NCBI GenBank assembly: GCA_963614875.1
Contig: CAVEFC010000009.1
Coordinates: forward strand, 1 to 42,188
Length of the DNA: 42,188 nucleotides
Direction: 5' to 3'
Source: CAG-841 sp963614875
GTDB taxonomy: Bacteria > Bacillota > Clostridia > Oscillospirales > CAG-272
The notes under the pieces were generated by a model. That model saw only the letters and a list, made by a program, of their open reading frames with translations. It ran no database searches and had not been told where the DNA came from. Position 1 is the first letter of the stretch. Every line of letters begins with the position of its first letter. The position numbers and the translations under genes were made by a program. This document shows, piece by piece, positions 24,466 through 33,550 of this stretch.

Positions 24466-26195
24466 AAAAGAAAACAACCTCGCGCGTGCTTTCGCTTATA
24501 AAGCCGTATTCCCTTTCCGTTGCGGCAAGCATCATTCTTGCGTTGATAAGCACGGCGGCACAGCTTCTCATTCCCGTTTTCTGCGGAAACGCGATAGACG
24601 CAATGACGGAAAAAGGCAAAGTCGATTTTGAAATCGTCGTAAGGACGGTGATAATGGTTGCGGCGACAGCCGCTCTCGGCGCGGCGGCGCAGAAATTTCT
24701 CGCAAACTGCAACAATAACATTGCTTTTTCCGTTTGCCGCGACCTTCGCGACAAAATAAGCAAAAAAATAAACAAGCTTCCGCTTGCGTATCTTGACACG
24801 CACCCCTCGGGCGACACGGTAAGCCGTATGATAGCCGACGTTGACACCTTCTCCGACGGACTTCTTATGGGCTTTACGCAGCTTTTCACCGGAGTTATAA
24901 CGATACTTTCAACCCTCGGCATAATGCTTTACCTCAATTGGAAAATAGCCCTTGCCGTATTTGTTCTTACGCCTGTCTCGTTTTTCGTGGCGAAATTCAT
25001 CGCTTCGAGAACAAGTCGCTTTTTCAAGGAACAGGCGGTTGCGCGCGGAGATCAGACGGCGCTCACAAACGAGCTTGTCGAAGGTCAGAGCGTTGTAAAA
25101 GCCTTCGGTCACGAAGCCGAAAGCCTGAAAGACTTCGACGAGGTAAACGAAAAGCTCGGCAAAGCGGCAATGAACGCCACATTCTTTTCAAGCCTTACGA
25201 ACCCCAGCACAAGACTTATAAACAACATCGTTTATGCGGTGGTGACGCTTATAAGCGCGCTTTATGCCGTAGCCGGACATATCTCCGTCGGTCAGCTCAG
25301 CGTATTTTTGAGCTACGCTTCGCAGTATGCAAAGCCTTTCAATGAAATAAGCGGCGTTATAACCGAGCTTCAGAACGCGTTCACGTGCGTCGGCAGAGTG
25401 TTTGAGCTTCTTGACGAAAGCGACGAAATTCCCGAAAGCAGCAATCCGAAATCACCCGCGCCGAAAGGAAACGTGGAAATCAGAAACGTATCGTTTTCCT
25501 ATATCCCGTCGCGACCGCTTATCGAAGATCTTTCTCTTTCCGTAAAGCACGGACAAAGAATAGCGATAGTAGGTCCTACCGGCTGCGGAAAGACGACGCT
25601 TATAAATCTTCTTATGCGTTTTTATGATGTAAATCAGGGTAGCATAGAGGTTGACGGCGCCGACATACGCGATATGACGCGTAAGGATCTTCGCACAAGA
25701 TACGGTATGGTGCTTCAGGACACATGGCTTTCGTCGGGTACGGTGCGCGATAATATCGCATTCGGAAAGCCCGACGCCACGGATGAAGAAATCGAAGCCG
25801 CGGCAAAGGCGGCTCACGCACATTCGTTTATCAAAAGACTTCCGGACGGCTATTCAACCGTAATAAAAGAAAACGGAAGCAATCTTTCCGCAGGTCAGCG
25901 CCAGCTTCTGTGCATAGCGCGCGCAATGCTGTCGCTTCCGCAGATGCTTATCCTTGACGAAGCGACCTCCTCAATCGACACGCGCACCGAAATGAAAATA
26001 CAGTCGGCATTTTCAAAAATGATGGCGGGACGCACCTCGTTTATAGTGGCGCACCGTCTTTCCACGATAAAAGAAGCCGACCTGATACTTGTAATGAAGG
26101 ACGGTCACGTTATCGAGCGCGGAAACCATTCGTCGCTGATAAAGCAGAACGGCTTTTATGCAAAGCTTTATTTCAGTCAGTTCGGCGGAGCGTAA
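24462..26195 (+). CDS. Heterodimeric ABC exporter, subunit with catalytic Glu
   Basis: A 577-residue half transporter with an N-terminal membrane domain and the coupling region ALTNELVEGQSVVKAFGHEA. The ATPase domain has Walker A GPTGCGKTT near residue 372, Walker B LILDEATSSIDTRTE with the normal catalytic Glu, and H-loop VAHRLS. The signature is NLSAGQRQ, with Ala for the first Gly of LSGGQ. In the dimer this signature faces the degenerate Walker site of the partner, so the second ATP site is altered on both sides, as expected for an asymmetric exporter. It starts within the stop of the upstream gene. Confidence 0.94.
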   Translation: MKKKTTSRVLSLIKPYSLSVAASIILALISTAAQLLIPVFCGNAIDAMTEKGKVDFEIVVRTVIMVAATAALGAAAQKFLANCNNNIAFSVCRDLRDKISKKINKLPLAYLDTHPSGDTVSRMIADVDTFSDGLLMGFTQLFTGVITILSTLGIMLYLNWKIALAVFVLTPVSFFVAKFIASRTSRFFKEQAVARGDQTALTNELVEGQSVVKAFGHEAESLKDFDEVNEKLGKAAMNATFFSSLTNPSTRLINNIVYAVVTLISALYAVAGHISVGQLSVFLSYASQYAKPFNEISGVITELQNAFTCVGRVFELLDESDEIPESSNPKSPAPKGNVEIRNVSFSYIPSRPLIEDLSLSVKHGQRIAIVGPTGCGKTTLINLLMRFYDVNQGSIEVDGADIRDMTRKDLRTRYGMVLQDTWLSSGTVRDNIAFGKPDATDEEIEAAAKAAHAHSFIKRLPDGYSTVIKENGSNLSAGQRQLLCIARAMLSLPQMLILDEATSSIDTRTEMKIQSAFSKMMAGRTSFIVAHRLSTIKEADLILVMKDGHVIERGNHSSLIKQNGFYAKLYFSQFGGA

Positions 26196-26205
26196 TAAGC
26201 TTATG

Positions 26206-26243
26206 AAAACAGCCCCCTGCAAAACGCAGGGAGCTGTTTTTTA
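26206..26243. terminator. Terminator between exporter operon and sigma factor gene
   Basis: AAAACAGC-c-CCCTGC (26206-26220), loop AAAAC, GCAGGG-a-GCTGTTTT (26226-26240), then TTTATT. The stem has one C/A mismatch. It lies between two converging genes. Confidence 0.88.
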
Positions 26244-26246
26244 TTG

Positions 26247-27881
26247 TCATTTTTCGTATGAGAAATAACCGAAGTCGCCGTTTCCGCCTGTGTAAAGTCC
26301 GTTATCCTTTACAAGAGCCGCAACACAGCCTCTCATCTTGTAAAGCATCATAGAAACATAATAATCGAAATCGTCCTTAAGATAAGGCACGCTGTATTTT
26401 GAAATTACACCGACTGCGTCGTCGTGAAGCTTTTTCATTGCCGCAACAAGAGCGTCGTATTCTTCCCTGTGCTCGCAGATCATAAGATTTCTAAGCTCGC
26501 TTAGCTTATCTCCCTCGAAAATAAGTATCGTCGGCTTGTATCTGTCGCCGTCCTTTACAAAGTAGCCGTTGTCGCAGAATCCGTTCAATATGGTCTTTTG
26601 TAAATCTGTGAATCCTTCTGTGCTGTATCCGTTTTTCACAAGCTCGCGGATTGCCGGCAGATAGCTTGTTCGTACATAATAAAAACAGCTATCTTTATAA
26701 ATCCGTTTTCCGAACATGCCGTTCACATCGACATAGCCGTGCAATTTCAATGTATTACAGTCATTGCACATAGTTGCTCCGTTGTCGCTGAAGCTGCACG
26801 CGTTTATTCTGCCGCGCCGTGCACCCTGCTCATATCCGATAAAGCCCCAGTTACCGCCGTCTTTTCTCTTGAATCTGCCACACACATCGCCGTCGCCCTT
26901 TTCCTTCACCGTTGTTACAAGTTCAAGGAAGAACAACATCGTCGCGTCCTGCTCGCTCATGGTGCTTTCGCCGATAAATTCCGCATAGTGCTTTGTCACA
27001 AAATCGCTTGCCACCTGCCAGAATTTTTTGTAATTTTCATAGGCGAAATCCTCGCAGAGCGCGTTCACCTCTTCTATACATTCGCTCGGCGCAATGAAGA
27101 AATTTGTGATGTATTTTCCGTCGTCAAGCTTTCTGAGAAGCTCGCCTTTTTCAAGAATATCAACCTCTTCCTCCATATAAGGCGCGGCGATACCCAGCTC
27201 TATTGCCAGCTCCTCAACCGTCGACGGATTGTTGTTTGCTTCGCACAGAATATTTACCGGTATTTTTCTCTGTACCGCGCTCCACGGCAGTCCCGACGGC
27301 TGATTTCCCGATGCCGAAAAGCTCAGTCTTTCCGGGTTATAACTTCTTTTTCCGAATTCTCTTGCCATATACATACCTTCTTTCAGTTTTTGTCTTGCAC
27401 GGAAAAGCCTTGTTTTTACCGTGCCTTCCGGGATGCCGAGATTTTTCGCAATATCGCAGACGCGCCTGTCTTGCACATAGTACATCAGCAGAACGTTTCT
27501 GTATTCCGAAAGAATGAAAGCCATTTCACGGCGAATAGCTGCTATGTCATCTTCCCTTATCATATCGGAAACAAAATCGGAATTGTCCGGAATTTCAAAT
27601 TCCGAAATATCCGTTCCCGAAAGCTTTTCCCTTGCCTTGTGCTTTTCGGTCGCCCAGCCTGCGTAGATATTGCGCACTATCTGCCAGACCCAGCCCGAAA
27701 AGCTGTCGGGACAAGCCCCTCGACGCAGCTGCTCGATTATTCCGAGCGCTATATCCTGCGAAAGCTCCGCCGCCTCCGTTTCGCTGCCAGTCTTTTTCAG
27801 GCAGTAATAATAAACTCTTTCAAAATATTCGGAGGTAAATTCACCTATGCGAAGCTCCGCAAGTTCTTTGCCGCCTTTCAT
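26247..27881 (-). CDS. ECF-type sigma factor with a long C-terminal extension
   Basis: The first about 175 residues are an ECF sigma factor. Region 2 spans roughly residues 15-80 (RVYYYCLKKTGSETEAAELS, FSGWVWQIVRNIYAGW) and region 4 spans 115-170 (ILSEYRNVLLMYYVQDRR, CDIAKNLGIPEGTVKTRLFR). The protein then continues for about 370 residues. After a linker comes a likely winged helix-turn-helix near 210-265 (NPSTVEELAIELGIAAPYME, EKGELLRKLDDGKYI), then a mixed domain with a CNDC motif and no membrane helix. The total is 544 residues against about 160-200 for normal ECF factors. AAAGGGGG lies 10 bases before the ATG. No anti-sigma gene is adjacent, so the extension may itself control activity; that is inference. 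Confidence 0.88.
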   Translation of the reverse strand: MKGGKELAELRIGEFTSEYFERVYYYCLKKTGSETEAAELSQDIALGIIEQLRRGACPDSFSGWVWQIVRNIYAGWATEKHKAREKLSGTDISEFEIPDNSDFVSDMIREDDIAAIRREMAFILSEYRNVLLMYYVQDRRVCDIAKNLGIPEGTVKTRLFRARQKLKEGMYMAREFGKRSYNPERLSFSASGNQPSGLPWSAVQRKIPVNILCEANNNPSTVEELAIELGIAAPYMEEEVDILEKGELLRKLDDGKYITNFFIAPSECIEEVNALCEDFAYENYKKFWQVASDFVTKHYAEFIGESTMSEQDATMLFFLELVTTVKEKGDGDVCGRFKRKDGGNWGFIGYEQGARRGRINACSFSDNGATMCNDCNTLKLHGYVDVNGMFGKRIYKDSCFYYVRTSYLPAIRELVKNGYSTEGFTDLQKTILNGFCDNGYFVKDGDRYKPTILIFEGDKLSELRNLMICEHREEYDALVAAMKKLHDDAVGVISKYSVPYLKDDFDYYVSMMLYKMRGCVAALVKDNGLYTGGNGDFGYFSYEK

Positions 27882-27947
27882 TCTCTTCTCGCCCCCTTTC
27901 GCTTAAGAAGTATCTGCTTTTCAAATTCGGTTTCAAAAAATTTATCA

Positions 27948-27976
27948 AAAAAGCTCCGCATATGACGGAGCTTTTT
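27948..27976 (-). terminator. Intrinsic terminator of guaA
   Basis: AAAAAGCTCCG (27948-27958), loop CATATGA, CGGAGCTTTTT (27966-27976). It sits 9 bases after the guaA stop on the minus strand and isolates guaA from the sigma factor gene, which must have its own promoter within 27882-27947. Confidence 0.92.
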
Positions 27977-27985
27977 GTTTTCGGG

Positions 27986-29515
27986 TTATTCCCACTCAAT
28001 CGTTGCCGGCGGCTTTGAGGTTATATCGTAAACAACTCTGCCGACGCCTTTTACTTCGTTTGTAATCCTTGTGGACATCTTTGTAAGAAGTCTGTAAGGC
28101 AAACGCGAATATTCGCAGGTCATAAAGTCGCTTGTCTGAACGGCTCTTATGGCAAGCGTGTAATTGTACGTTCTGAAATCGCCCACAACGCCCACGCTTC
28201 TCGAATCGGTAAGCACGCAGAAATACTGGTCGGGATGTACGCTCCTGCAATTGCCTATCTCTTCGCGGACGATAAAATCAGCCTCGCGGAGAATATCAAG
28301 CTTTTCTTCGGTGATTTCGCCTATCGTTCTTATGGCAAGGCCGGGGCCGGGAAACGGCTGACGGTTTACAAGGCTGTCCGGCAGTCCGAGCAAACGTCCG
28401 AGCTTGCGGACTTCGTCCTTGAAAAGTCCCGAAAGCGGCTCGACAACGCCTTCAAAGCCCAGATCTTTGGGAAGTCCGCCGACATTGTGATGACTTTTTA
28501 TAACGGCGGATTTGTTCTTTCCGGACTCAACTATATCGGGATAAATCGTTCCCTGCGCAAGAAAATCGGGATGACCGCATTTCTTTGCCTCGTCCTCGAA
28601 CGTGCGGGCAAATTCCGCGCCGATTATCTTTCTCTTCTGCTCGGGATCGGTAACTTTGCGAAGCTTTTCGATAAAACGCTTTCTCGCGTCGACATAAACA
28701 AAGTCGAGATCACGCCCTTCAAATGCGGCGCGGACTTCATCCGTCTCGTTCTTTCTCATAAAGCCGTGATCTATGTAGACGCACACAAGCTGACCGGGGA
28801 TTGCTTCGGAAAGGAGCGCCGCGCATACGGATGAATCAACGCCGCCGGAAAGTCCGAGCAGAACGCGCTTTTTCCCTACCTGTGCTCTGACGGCTTCCTT
28901 CTGCTTCTGAAGATAATCCTTCATTGAATAGTCGCCTTTTGCTCCACAGATTTTATAAAGGAAGTTGTTTATCATATCGATGCCGTGCTCCGAGTTTTCA
29001 ACCTCGGGGTGAAACTGCACACCGTATATTTTTCTTTCCTCGCAGTGATATGCCGCGCACGGACAAAGCTTTGTATGCGCCGTCACTTCAAAGCCTTCGG
29101 GAAGTGCTTTTATCATATCGGTATGACTCATAAGCACCCTCTGAGTGCGGTCAAGACCTTCAAACATAACCGATTTTTTGTCTGTCGTTGCCGCAAGAAC
29201 GCCGTATTCGCTTTTTTTGCAGGACACAACCTCTCCGCCGAGCATATGGGCGATAAGCTGTGATCCGTAGCAGATTCCCAGAACAGGTATTCCGAGCGAA
29301 TAGAGCTTTTCGTCGCACTTGGGGGAATCCTCAAGATAAACGCTGTTCGGTCCGCCCGTGAAAATTATTCCTATCGGGTTTATTGTTTTGATTTCATCAA
29401 GAGAAATATCGTACGGTTTTATTATAGAATAAACGCCGCACTCTCTCACTCTTCTGGCGATAAGCTCTTTGTATTGCCCGCCGAAATCAAGTATAAGTAT
29501 CGTTTGATTTTCCAT
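27986..29515 (-). CDS. guaA: GMP synthase (glutamine hydrolysing)
   Basis: Converts XMP to GMP with glutamine and ATP, the last step after xanthine salvage by Xpt. The protein is 509 residues. The N-terminal glutamine amidotransferase starts ILILDFGGQYKELIARRVRE, with nucleophile Cys in GICYGSQL and VQFHPEVENSEHG. The ATP pyrophosphatase P-loop is LLGLSGGVDSSV near residue 220. The C-terminal dimerisation part ends in the typical KPPATIEWE. A GAGG site precedes the ATG by about 8 bases. It is a single-gene unit with its own promoter and terminator. Confidence 0.97.
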   Translation of the reverse strand: MENQTILILDFGGQYKELIARRVRECGVYSIIKPYDISLDEIKTINPIGIIFTGGPNSVYLEDSPKCDEKLYSLGIPVLGICYGSQLIAHMLGGEVVSCKKSEYGVLAATTDKKSVMFEGLDRTQRVLMSHTDMIKALPEGFEVTAHTKLCPCAAYHCEERKIYGVQFHPEVENSEHGIDMINNFLYKICGAKGDYSMKDYLQKQKEAVRAQVGKKRVLLGLSGGVDSSVCAALLSEAIPGQLVCVYIDHGFMRKNETDEVRAAFEGRDLDFVYVDARKRFIEKLRKVTDPEQKRKIIGAEFARTFEDEAKKCGHPDFLAQGTIYPDIVESGKNKSAVIKSHHNVGGLPKDLGFEGVVEPLSGLFKDEVRKLGRLLGLPDSLVNRQPFPGPGLAIRTIGEITEEKLDILREADFIVREEIGNCRSVHPDQYFCVLTDSRSVGVVGDFRTYNYTLAIRAVQTSDFMTCEYSRLPYRLLTKMSTRITNEVKGVGRVVYDITSKPPATIEWE

Positions 29516-29557
29516 TTTGAACGACCTCGCTGATCCTTTTTTGTATTATGGATTTAT

Positions 29558-29563
29558 ATTATA
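29558..29563 (-). promoter_or_regulatory. Extended -10 promoter of guaA
   Basis: Minus strand TGATATAAT gives TATAAT at 29558-29563 with a TG extended element. No good -35 is found at 16-18 bases, so recognition may depend on the extended -10. It lies about 42 bases before the ATG. Confidence 0.5.
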
Positions 29564-29609
29564 TCATCTTTGTTTTCAAATATCTACTGTTTTCGCAATA
29601 TTTCGATAT

Positions 29610-31376
29610 TTATTTTTCCGCGCCGAGAGAATATTTTTTAAGATAATCGCCGTACATACGCTTGAAATCCGCGCCCTCGCTTTTGACTTCCTTGAGATAT
29701 TCGTGCATATCGAGCGCGTCATGCTGTGATATTTCTATAACGCAGCCCGCTATATTCGAGCAATGATCCGATACTCTTTCAAGGTTTGTGAGTATATCCG
29801 AAAGCACAAATCCGTGCTCTATCGAGCATACGCTGTTCTGCAGGCGTTTTATGTGACGCTTCTTTATTTCGTCGCGCAGATAGTCTACCACCTGTTCGAG
29901 CGGTTCGACCATATTCGCCGCGCTTATGTCGTTTTCCGTAAACGATCTCTCCGCAAGATCGAGAATTTCAAGCACTGCCGAGCAAAGAACCTTAAGCTCT
30001 TCCTTTGCTTCGTCCGAAAATTCTATTTTCTTGTCAAGCATTTCTTCCGCCGATTCGACAATGTTCACGGCGTGATCCGAGATACGCTCAAAATCTCCGA
30101 GAATGTGCAGAAGCTTTGTAACCGAATGACTTTCGCTCTCCGTCATACTTCGGCTTGAAAGCTTTATAAGATACGAACCGAGCATATCCTCGTATTTGTC
30201 AGCCTTGTCCTCATAATCGCGGACAAGCTGCGCGTTTTTCCTGTCATAAGAATCGAACAGCTTTATTGCGGTTCTCATTGCGTCAACCGATATCCGGGCC
30301 ATTTTGGAGGCAACCTCGTTTGCGCGTTCTATTGCGATTGCAGGCGTCGCAAGAAGACGCTCGTCAAGGATGTTCACCTCTTCGTCGTTTTTGCCCTTTA
30401 CCGTTATCGAAGCGAGCTTTTCAAGCTGTTTTGTAAACGGCGACATCAGAGCGATTGAAAGCAGCTTGAATGTGGTATGCACAACCGCAACTCCCACCAT
30501 ATCTATGGTTTTGTCGGCAAGTCCTATCGACGTCACCTTTTCGAGAATACAATATACAGGAAGCCATACCGCCACGCCGATAATGTTGAAATACAGATGG
30601 ACAAACGCCGCGCGCTTGCCGTCCCTCGTAGCTCCCGCCGACGATATCAGCGCCGTCACGCAGGTGCCTATGTTCTGTCCCATAACTATCGGTATTGCCA
30701 TTCCGTAGGTTATCGTTCCCGACACGGTAAGCGATTGCAGAATACCCACCGACGCCGAAGACGATTGCACTATCGCCGTTACGCCGAGTCCCGCAAGAAG
30801 ACCGAGTATGGGATTTTCAAACATCGTCATAACCGAGCGGAAGCCTTCGTTGTCTTTAAGTCCGGCAACTGAGCCCGACATATATTCTATTCCCGCCATA
30901 AGCACGGCAAAGCCGAGAAGAATCGCCGCTATATCCTTTTTTCTGCTGCTGCGCGAAAACATAAGCATACATATGCCCACAAGCGCGATTATCGGCACCC
31001 ACGTTGTAGTTTTGAACAGCTCGAGAACCGTGCTTACCGACTGTCCGTCTGCGCCTATTTCCGAAAGCGATATAATCCACGCCGTTGCCGCCGTGCCGAG
31101 ATTGGCGCCCATTATAACGCCTGTCGCCTGAGTAAGCGTCATCGTTCCGGAGCTTACAAAGCCGACCACCATAACCGTCGTCGCCGACGACGACTGGATT
31201 ATAGCCGTCACCACAAGTCCGAGCAGAAAGCCCTTGAAAGTGTTCGAGGTAAGCTTTCCGAGTATCATTTTCAGCCTGTTTCCCGCACTGCGTTTCAGCG
31301 CGTCGCCCATAAGACTCATTCCGAACAGGAACAGCGCCAAGCCGAAAACAAGTTCAAGCATATCAAAAACGTCCAT
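29610..31376 (-). CDS. Na/Pi cotransporter family protein with PhoU-like C-terminal domain
   Basis: A 588-residue protein of the NptA/YjbB-like family. The membrane half (about residues 1-310) has two inverted repeats, each with a QSSS motif: TAIIQSSSATTVMVVGF near residue 56 and TAIVQSSSASVGILQ near 200. These form the sodium and phosphate path in the family. The C-terminal half has two PhoU-like helical repeats with FERISDHAVNI and LERVSDHCSNI. It probably moves phosphate across the membrane with Na; direction and substrate are inferred. ATG 31376 is preferred over TTG 31394, which overlaps the AAGGAG site. The leader of about 200 bases contains a terminator hairpin. Confidence 0.92.
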   Translation of the reverse strand: MDVFDMLELVFGLALFLFGMSLMGDALKRSAGNRLKMILGKLTSNTFKGFLLGLVVTAIIQSSSATTVMVVGFVSSGTMTLTQATGVIMGANLGTAATAWIISLSEIGADGQSVSTVLELFKTTTWVPIIALVGICMLMFSRSSRKKDIAAILLGFAVLMAGIEYMSGSVAGLKDNEGFRSVMTMFENPILGLLAGLGVTAIVQSSSASVGILQSLTVSGTITYGMAIPIVMGQNIGTCVTALISSAGATRDGKRAAFVHLYFNIIGVAVWLPVYCILEKVTSIGLADKTIDMVGVAVVHTTFKLLSIALMSPFTKQLEKLASITVKGKNDEEVNILDERLLATPAIAIERANEVASKMARISVDAMRTAIKLFDSYDRKNAQLVRDYEDKADKYEDMLGSYLIKLSSRSMTESESHSVTKLLHILGDFERISDHAVNIVESAEEMLDKKIEFSDEAKEELKVLCSAVLEILDLAERSFTENDISAANMVEPLEQVVDYLRDEIKKRHIKRLQNSVCSIEHGFVLSDILTNLERVSDHCSNIAGCVIEISQHDALDMHEYLKEVKSEGADFKRMYGDYLKKYSLGAEK

Positions 31377-31401
31377 TTTTTCTCCTTCGGGCAAACATCC
31401 G

Positions 31402-31419
31402 CGGTTGACCGTTCAACCG
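31402..31419 (-). repeat. Short hairpin between leader terminator and Na/Pi gene
   Basis: CGGTTGA/TCAACCG with a 4-base loop, 26 bases before the ATG at 31376. One arm (GGTCAA on the minus strand) could also pair with TTTGACC at about 31479-31485 above the terminator, so it may belong to an alternative fold. Confidence 0.5.
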
Positions 31420-31428
31420 TCCGTCGAT

Positions 31429-31474
31429 AAAAAAAGCACCCGAACCGACCTGATTTCTCGGTCGGCTCCGGTGC
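31429..31474 (-). terminator. Terminator in the leader of the Na/Pi cotransporter gene (possible attenuator)
   Basis: On the minus strand GCACC and GCCGACC pair with GGTCGG and GGTGC across a small internal loop, followed by seven T. It lies after the likely promoter (31578-31606) and 52 bases before the start codon, so it may control read-through into the gene. It could also stop read-through from the upstream MATE-cyclophilin genes. Confidence 0.82.
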
Positions 31475-31577
31475 ATATGGTCAAATCAAAACAGCTTCTA
31501 TAACAGTTTTCCCACGTTTTTCAATAACCATTCCCATTAAAGCCCTTTTCTTTTTTCATTACTTCTAACCTGATTTT

Positions 31578-31606
31578 ATTTTACTATACATCGGATCAAA
31601 AGTCAA
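31578..31606 (-). promoter_or_regulatory. Promoter of the Na/Pi cotransporter gene
   Basis: Minus strand TTGACT (31601-31606), 17-base spacer, TAAAAT (31578-31583). It starts just after the cyclophilin stop codon and gives a leader of about 195 bases. Confidence 0.7.
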
Positions 31607-31615
31607 GAGAAAATA

Positions 31616-32092
31616 TTACTTTACGGTTACTTTCTTTATCTTCTGCCCCGAAACGGGCTTGTCCGCATAATCGGTTCTTGTGCAGGCTATTTCGTCAAGA
31701 CAGTCAAAGCCGTCCGTCATTTTTCCGAACGCCGCGTACTGACCGTCAAGATGAGGCGCGTCCTCGTGCATGATAAAGAACTGCGAGCCCGCCGAATCGG
31801 GATGACGCGAGCGCGCCATAGATATAACTCCGCGCGTATGTTTTAAGTCGTTTTTCACGCCGTTTGCGGAAAATTCGCCTTTTATCTGCCAGCCGGGACC
31901 GCCCATTCCCGTCCCCGCCGGATCTCCGCCCTGAATCATAAAGCCCTTTATAACGCGATGAAAAATAAGTCCGTCATAAAAGCCGGAGGAGGCAAGCTTT
32001 TCAAAGTTTTCAACCGTTATCGGCGCTTTTTCGGGATAAAGCTCCAGCGTCATAGTTTTTCCGTTTTCCATTTCGATTATTGCAGTTTTCAT
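31616..32092 (-). CDS. Peptidyl-prolyl cis-trans isomerase, cyclophilin type
   Basis: A compact cyclophilin of 158 residues that catalyses proline cis-trans isomerisation. Conserved pieces are FYDGLIFHRVIKGFMIQGGD (substrate pocket with Phe, His, Arg and Gln), GVISMARSRHPDSAGSQFFI and YAAFGKMTDG. There is no signal peptide, so it acts in the cytoplasm. Its ATG overlaps the MATE gene stop by 4 bases (ATGA), so it is translated after MATE from the same message. It ends just before the promoter of the Na/Pi gene. Confidence 0.95.
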   Translation of the reverse strand: MKTAIIEMENGKTMTLELYPEKAPITVENFEKLASSGFYDGLIFHRVIKGFMIQGGDPAGTGMGGPGWQIKGEFSANGVKNDLKHTRGVISMARSRHPDSAGSQFFIMHEDAPHLDGQYAAFGKMTDGFDCLDEIACTRTDYADKPVSGQKIKKVTVK

Positions 32093-33483
32093 ACGTTTAT
32101 TCCCTCCGCTTGTTTTATTTCGTCGTCACGCGGCATATTTTCCTTCGGAAGTCTGTTCCTTACGGCAAAATAGCATATGCAGTGTATCATGAGCGTCACT
32201 ATCCACGATACAGGATATGAAACATACAGCCAGAAAAGCGAGTGATAATACGCAAAAACGGTGTATATCCATACGATTCTCACTCCGCACACGCCGACCA
32301 CCGTAACTATCATAGGCATAAGCGATTTTCCCATGCCGCGCATCATTCCGACCATCATATCCATCGCTCCGCAGATAAAATATGTAACCGATATGATGCC
32401 GAGTCGTTTCAGTCCTTCGGAAATTACCGTGGGATTGCTGTCGTAAATTCCGACAAGCGGTTCGCCGAGCAGATATACTCCTATTCCGCTGACGACGCCC
32501 ACAACGGTAACTATTATAAGGCTCTGCGCGCATATTGTGTTTATTCTCTTGTATTGCTTTGCGCCGACGTTCTGACCGGTAAACGTAAGCGCCGCCTGAT
32601 AAACGGCGTTCATCGACGTATAAACAAAGCCTTCAAGACTGCTTGCCGCCGCGCTTCCCGCCATTGTTATGGATCCGAACGAGTTTATCGATGACTGAAT
32701 CATTACGTTCGATATAGAGAACACCGAGCCCTGAAGTCCGGCGGGAAGCCCTATCTTCAGCATATCGAGAAGCTCTTTTCCGTATATGCGGAGCTTCTTT
32801 ATATAAAGTCTGCACGGACCGTCGCTCCTCATAAGGCATATCGTTACAAGCGTCGCCGATATCGCCGTCGAAATGACCGTGGCTATCGCAACTCCCGCAA
32901 CGTCCATTTTGAAAACTATTACGAAAACAAGGTTCAGCACCACGTTCACCATTCCGGAAAGAATAAGGAAGTAAAGCGGACGTTTTGTATCGCCCGTCGC
33001 ACGAAGTATGGACGAGCCGAAGTTGTAAAGCATTGTTACCGGAAGTCCGGCAAAATATATTCTGACATAAAGCGCGGACAGGTCTATAACGTCCTCCGGA
33101 CTTTTCATTATTTCAAGAAGCGGTCTTGCCATAAACACGCCGAATATGCCGACGCCTATTCCGAAAATCACGCTTATGAATATTGCGGTATGCGTCGCGC
33201 GCGAGGCTTTTTCTCTGTTGCCCGCTCCGATGGCGTTCGCCACGACAACGCCCGCTCCGACCGACATTCCCATAAGAACGTTTACTATAAGGTTGATAAG
33301 CGATCCCGTAGAGCCCACCGCGGCAAGCGACGTATCGCTTCCGTATTTGCCCACGACAATCATATCCGCGGCGTTGTAAAGAAGCTGAAGAATACCCGTA
33401 AGCATAAGAGGCACGGAAAAGCTTATCAGCTTGCCGAAAAGCGGTCCGCGCGTCATATCTATTTCATATCTTGCTTTTCTCAC
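32089..33483 (-). CDS. MATE-family efflux transporter
   Basis: A 464-residue membrane protein with about twelve hydrophobic helices in two homologous halves. The N-terminus RGPLFGKLISFSVPLMLTGI, followed by LYNAADMIVVGKYGSDTSLAAVGSTG, is typical of the DinF/NorM-like branch. GANLG-type loops are replaced by TFTGQNVGAKQYKRINT in the second half, again as in the family. It likely exports small cationic compounds using a Na or proton gradient; the substrate is unknown. Upstream lies a TATAAT box on the minus strand (33518-33523) without a clear -35. It overlaps the cyclophilin gene by 4 bases. Confidence 0.93.
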   Translation of the reverse strand: MRKARYEIDMTRGPLFGKLISFSVPLMLTGILQLLYNAADMIVVGKYGSDTSLAAVGSTGSLINLIVNVLMGMSVGAGVVVANAIGAGNREKASRATHTAIFISVIFGIGVGIFGVFMARPLLEIMKSPEDVIDLSALYVRIYFAGLPVTMLYNFGSSILRATGDTKRPLYFLILSGMVNVVLNLVFVIVFKMDVAGVAIATVISTAISATLVTICLMRSDGPCRLYIKKLRIYGKELLDMLKIGLPAGLQGSVFSISNVMIQSSINSFGSITMAGSAAASSLEGFVYTSMNAVYQAALTFTGQNVGAKQYKRINTICAQSLIIVTVVGVVSGIGVYLLGEPLVGIYDSNPTVISEGLKRLGIISVTYFICGAMDMMVGMMRGMGKSLMPMIVTVVGVCGVRIVWIYTVFAYYHSLFWLYVSYPVSWIVTLMIHCICYFAVRNRLPKENMPRDDEIKQAEGINV

Positions 33484-33550
33484 AAAAGAAATCCTTTCTG
33501 TTTTTTCAAATTACCACATTATAATACATCATACAACAGATTATTGCAAT

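Noticed and set aside
31377..31615. Possible cobalamin riboswitch in the Na/Pi leader
   Set aside because: A few bases (GGGAA and ACTGT) recall the class, but the conserved core and spacing are missing.
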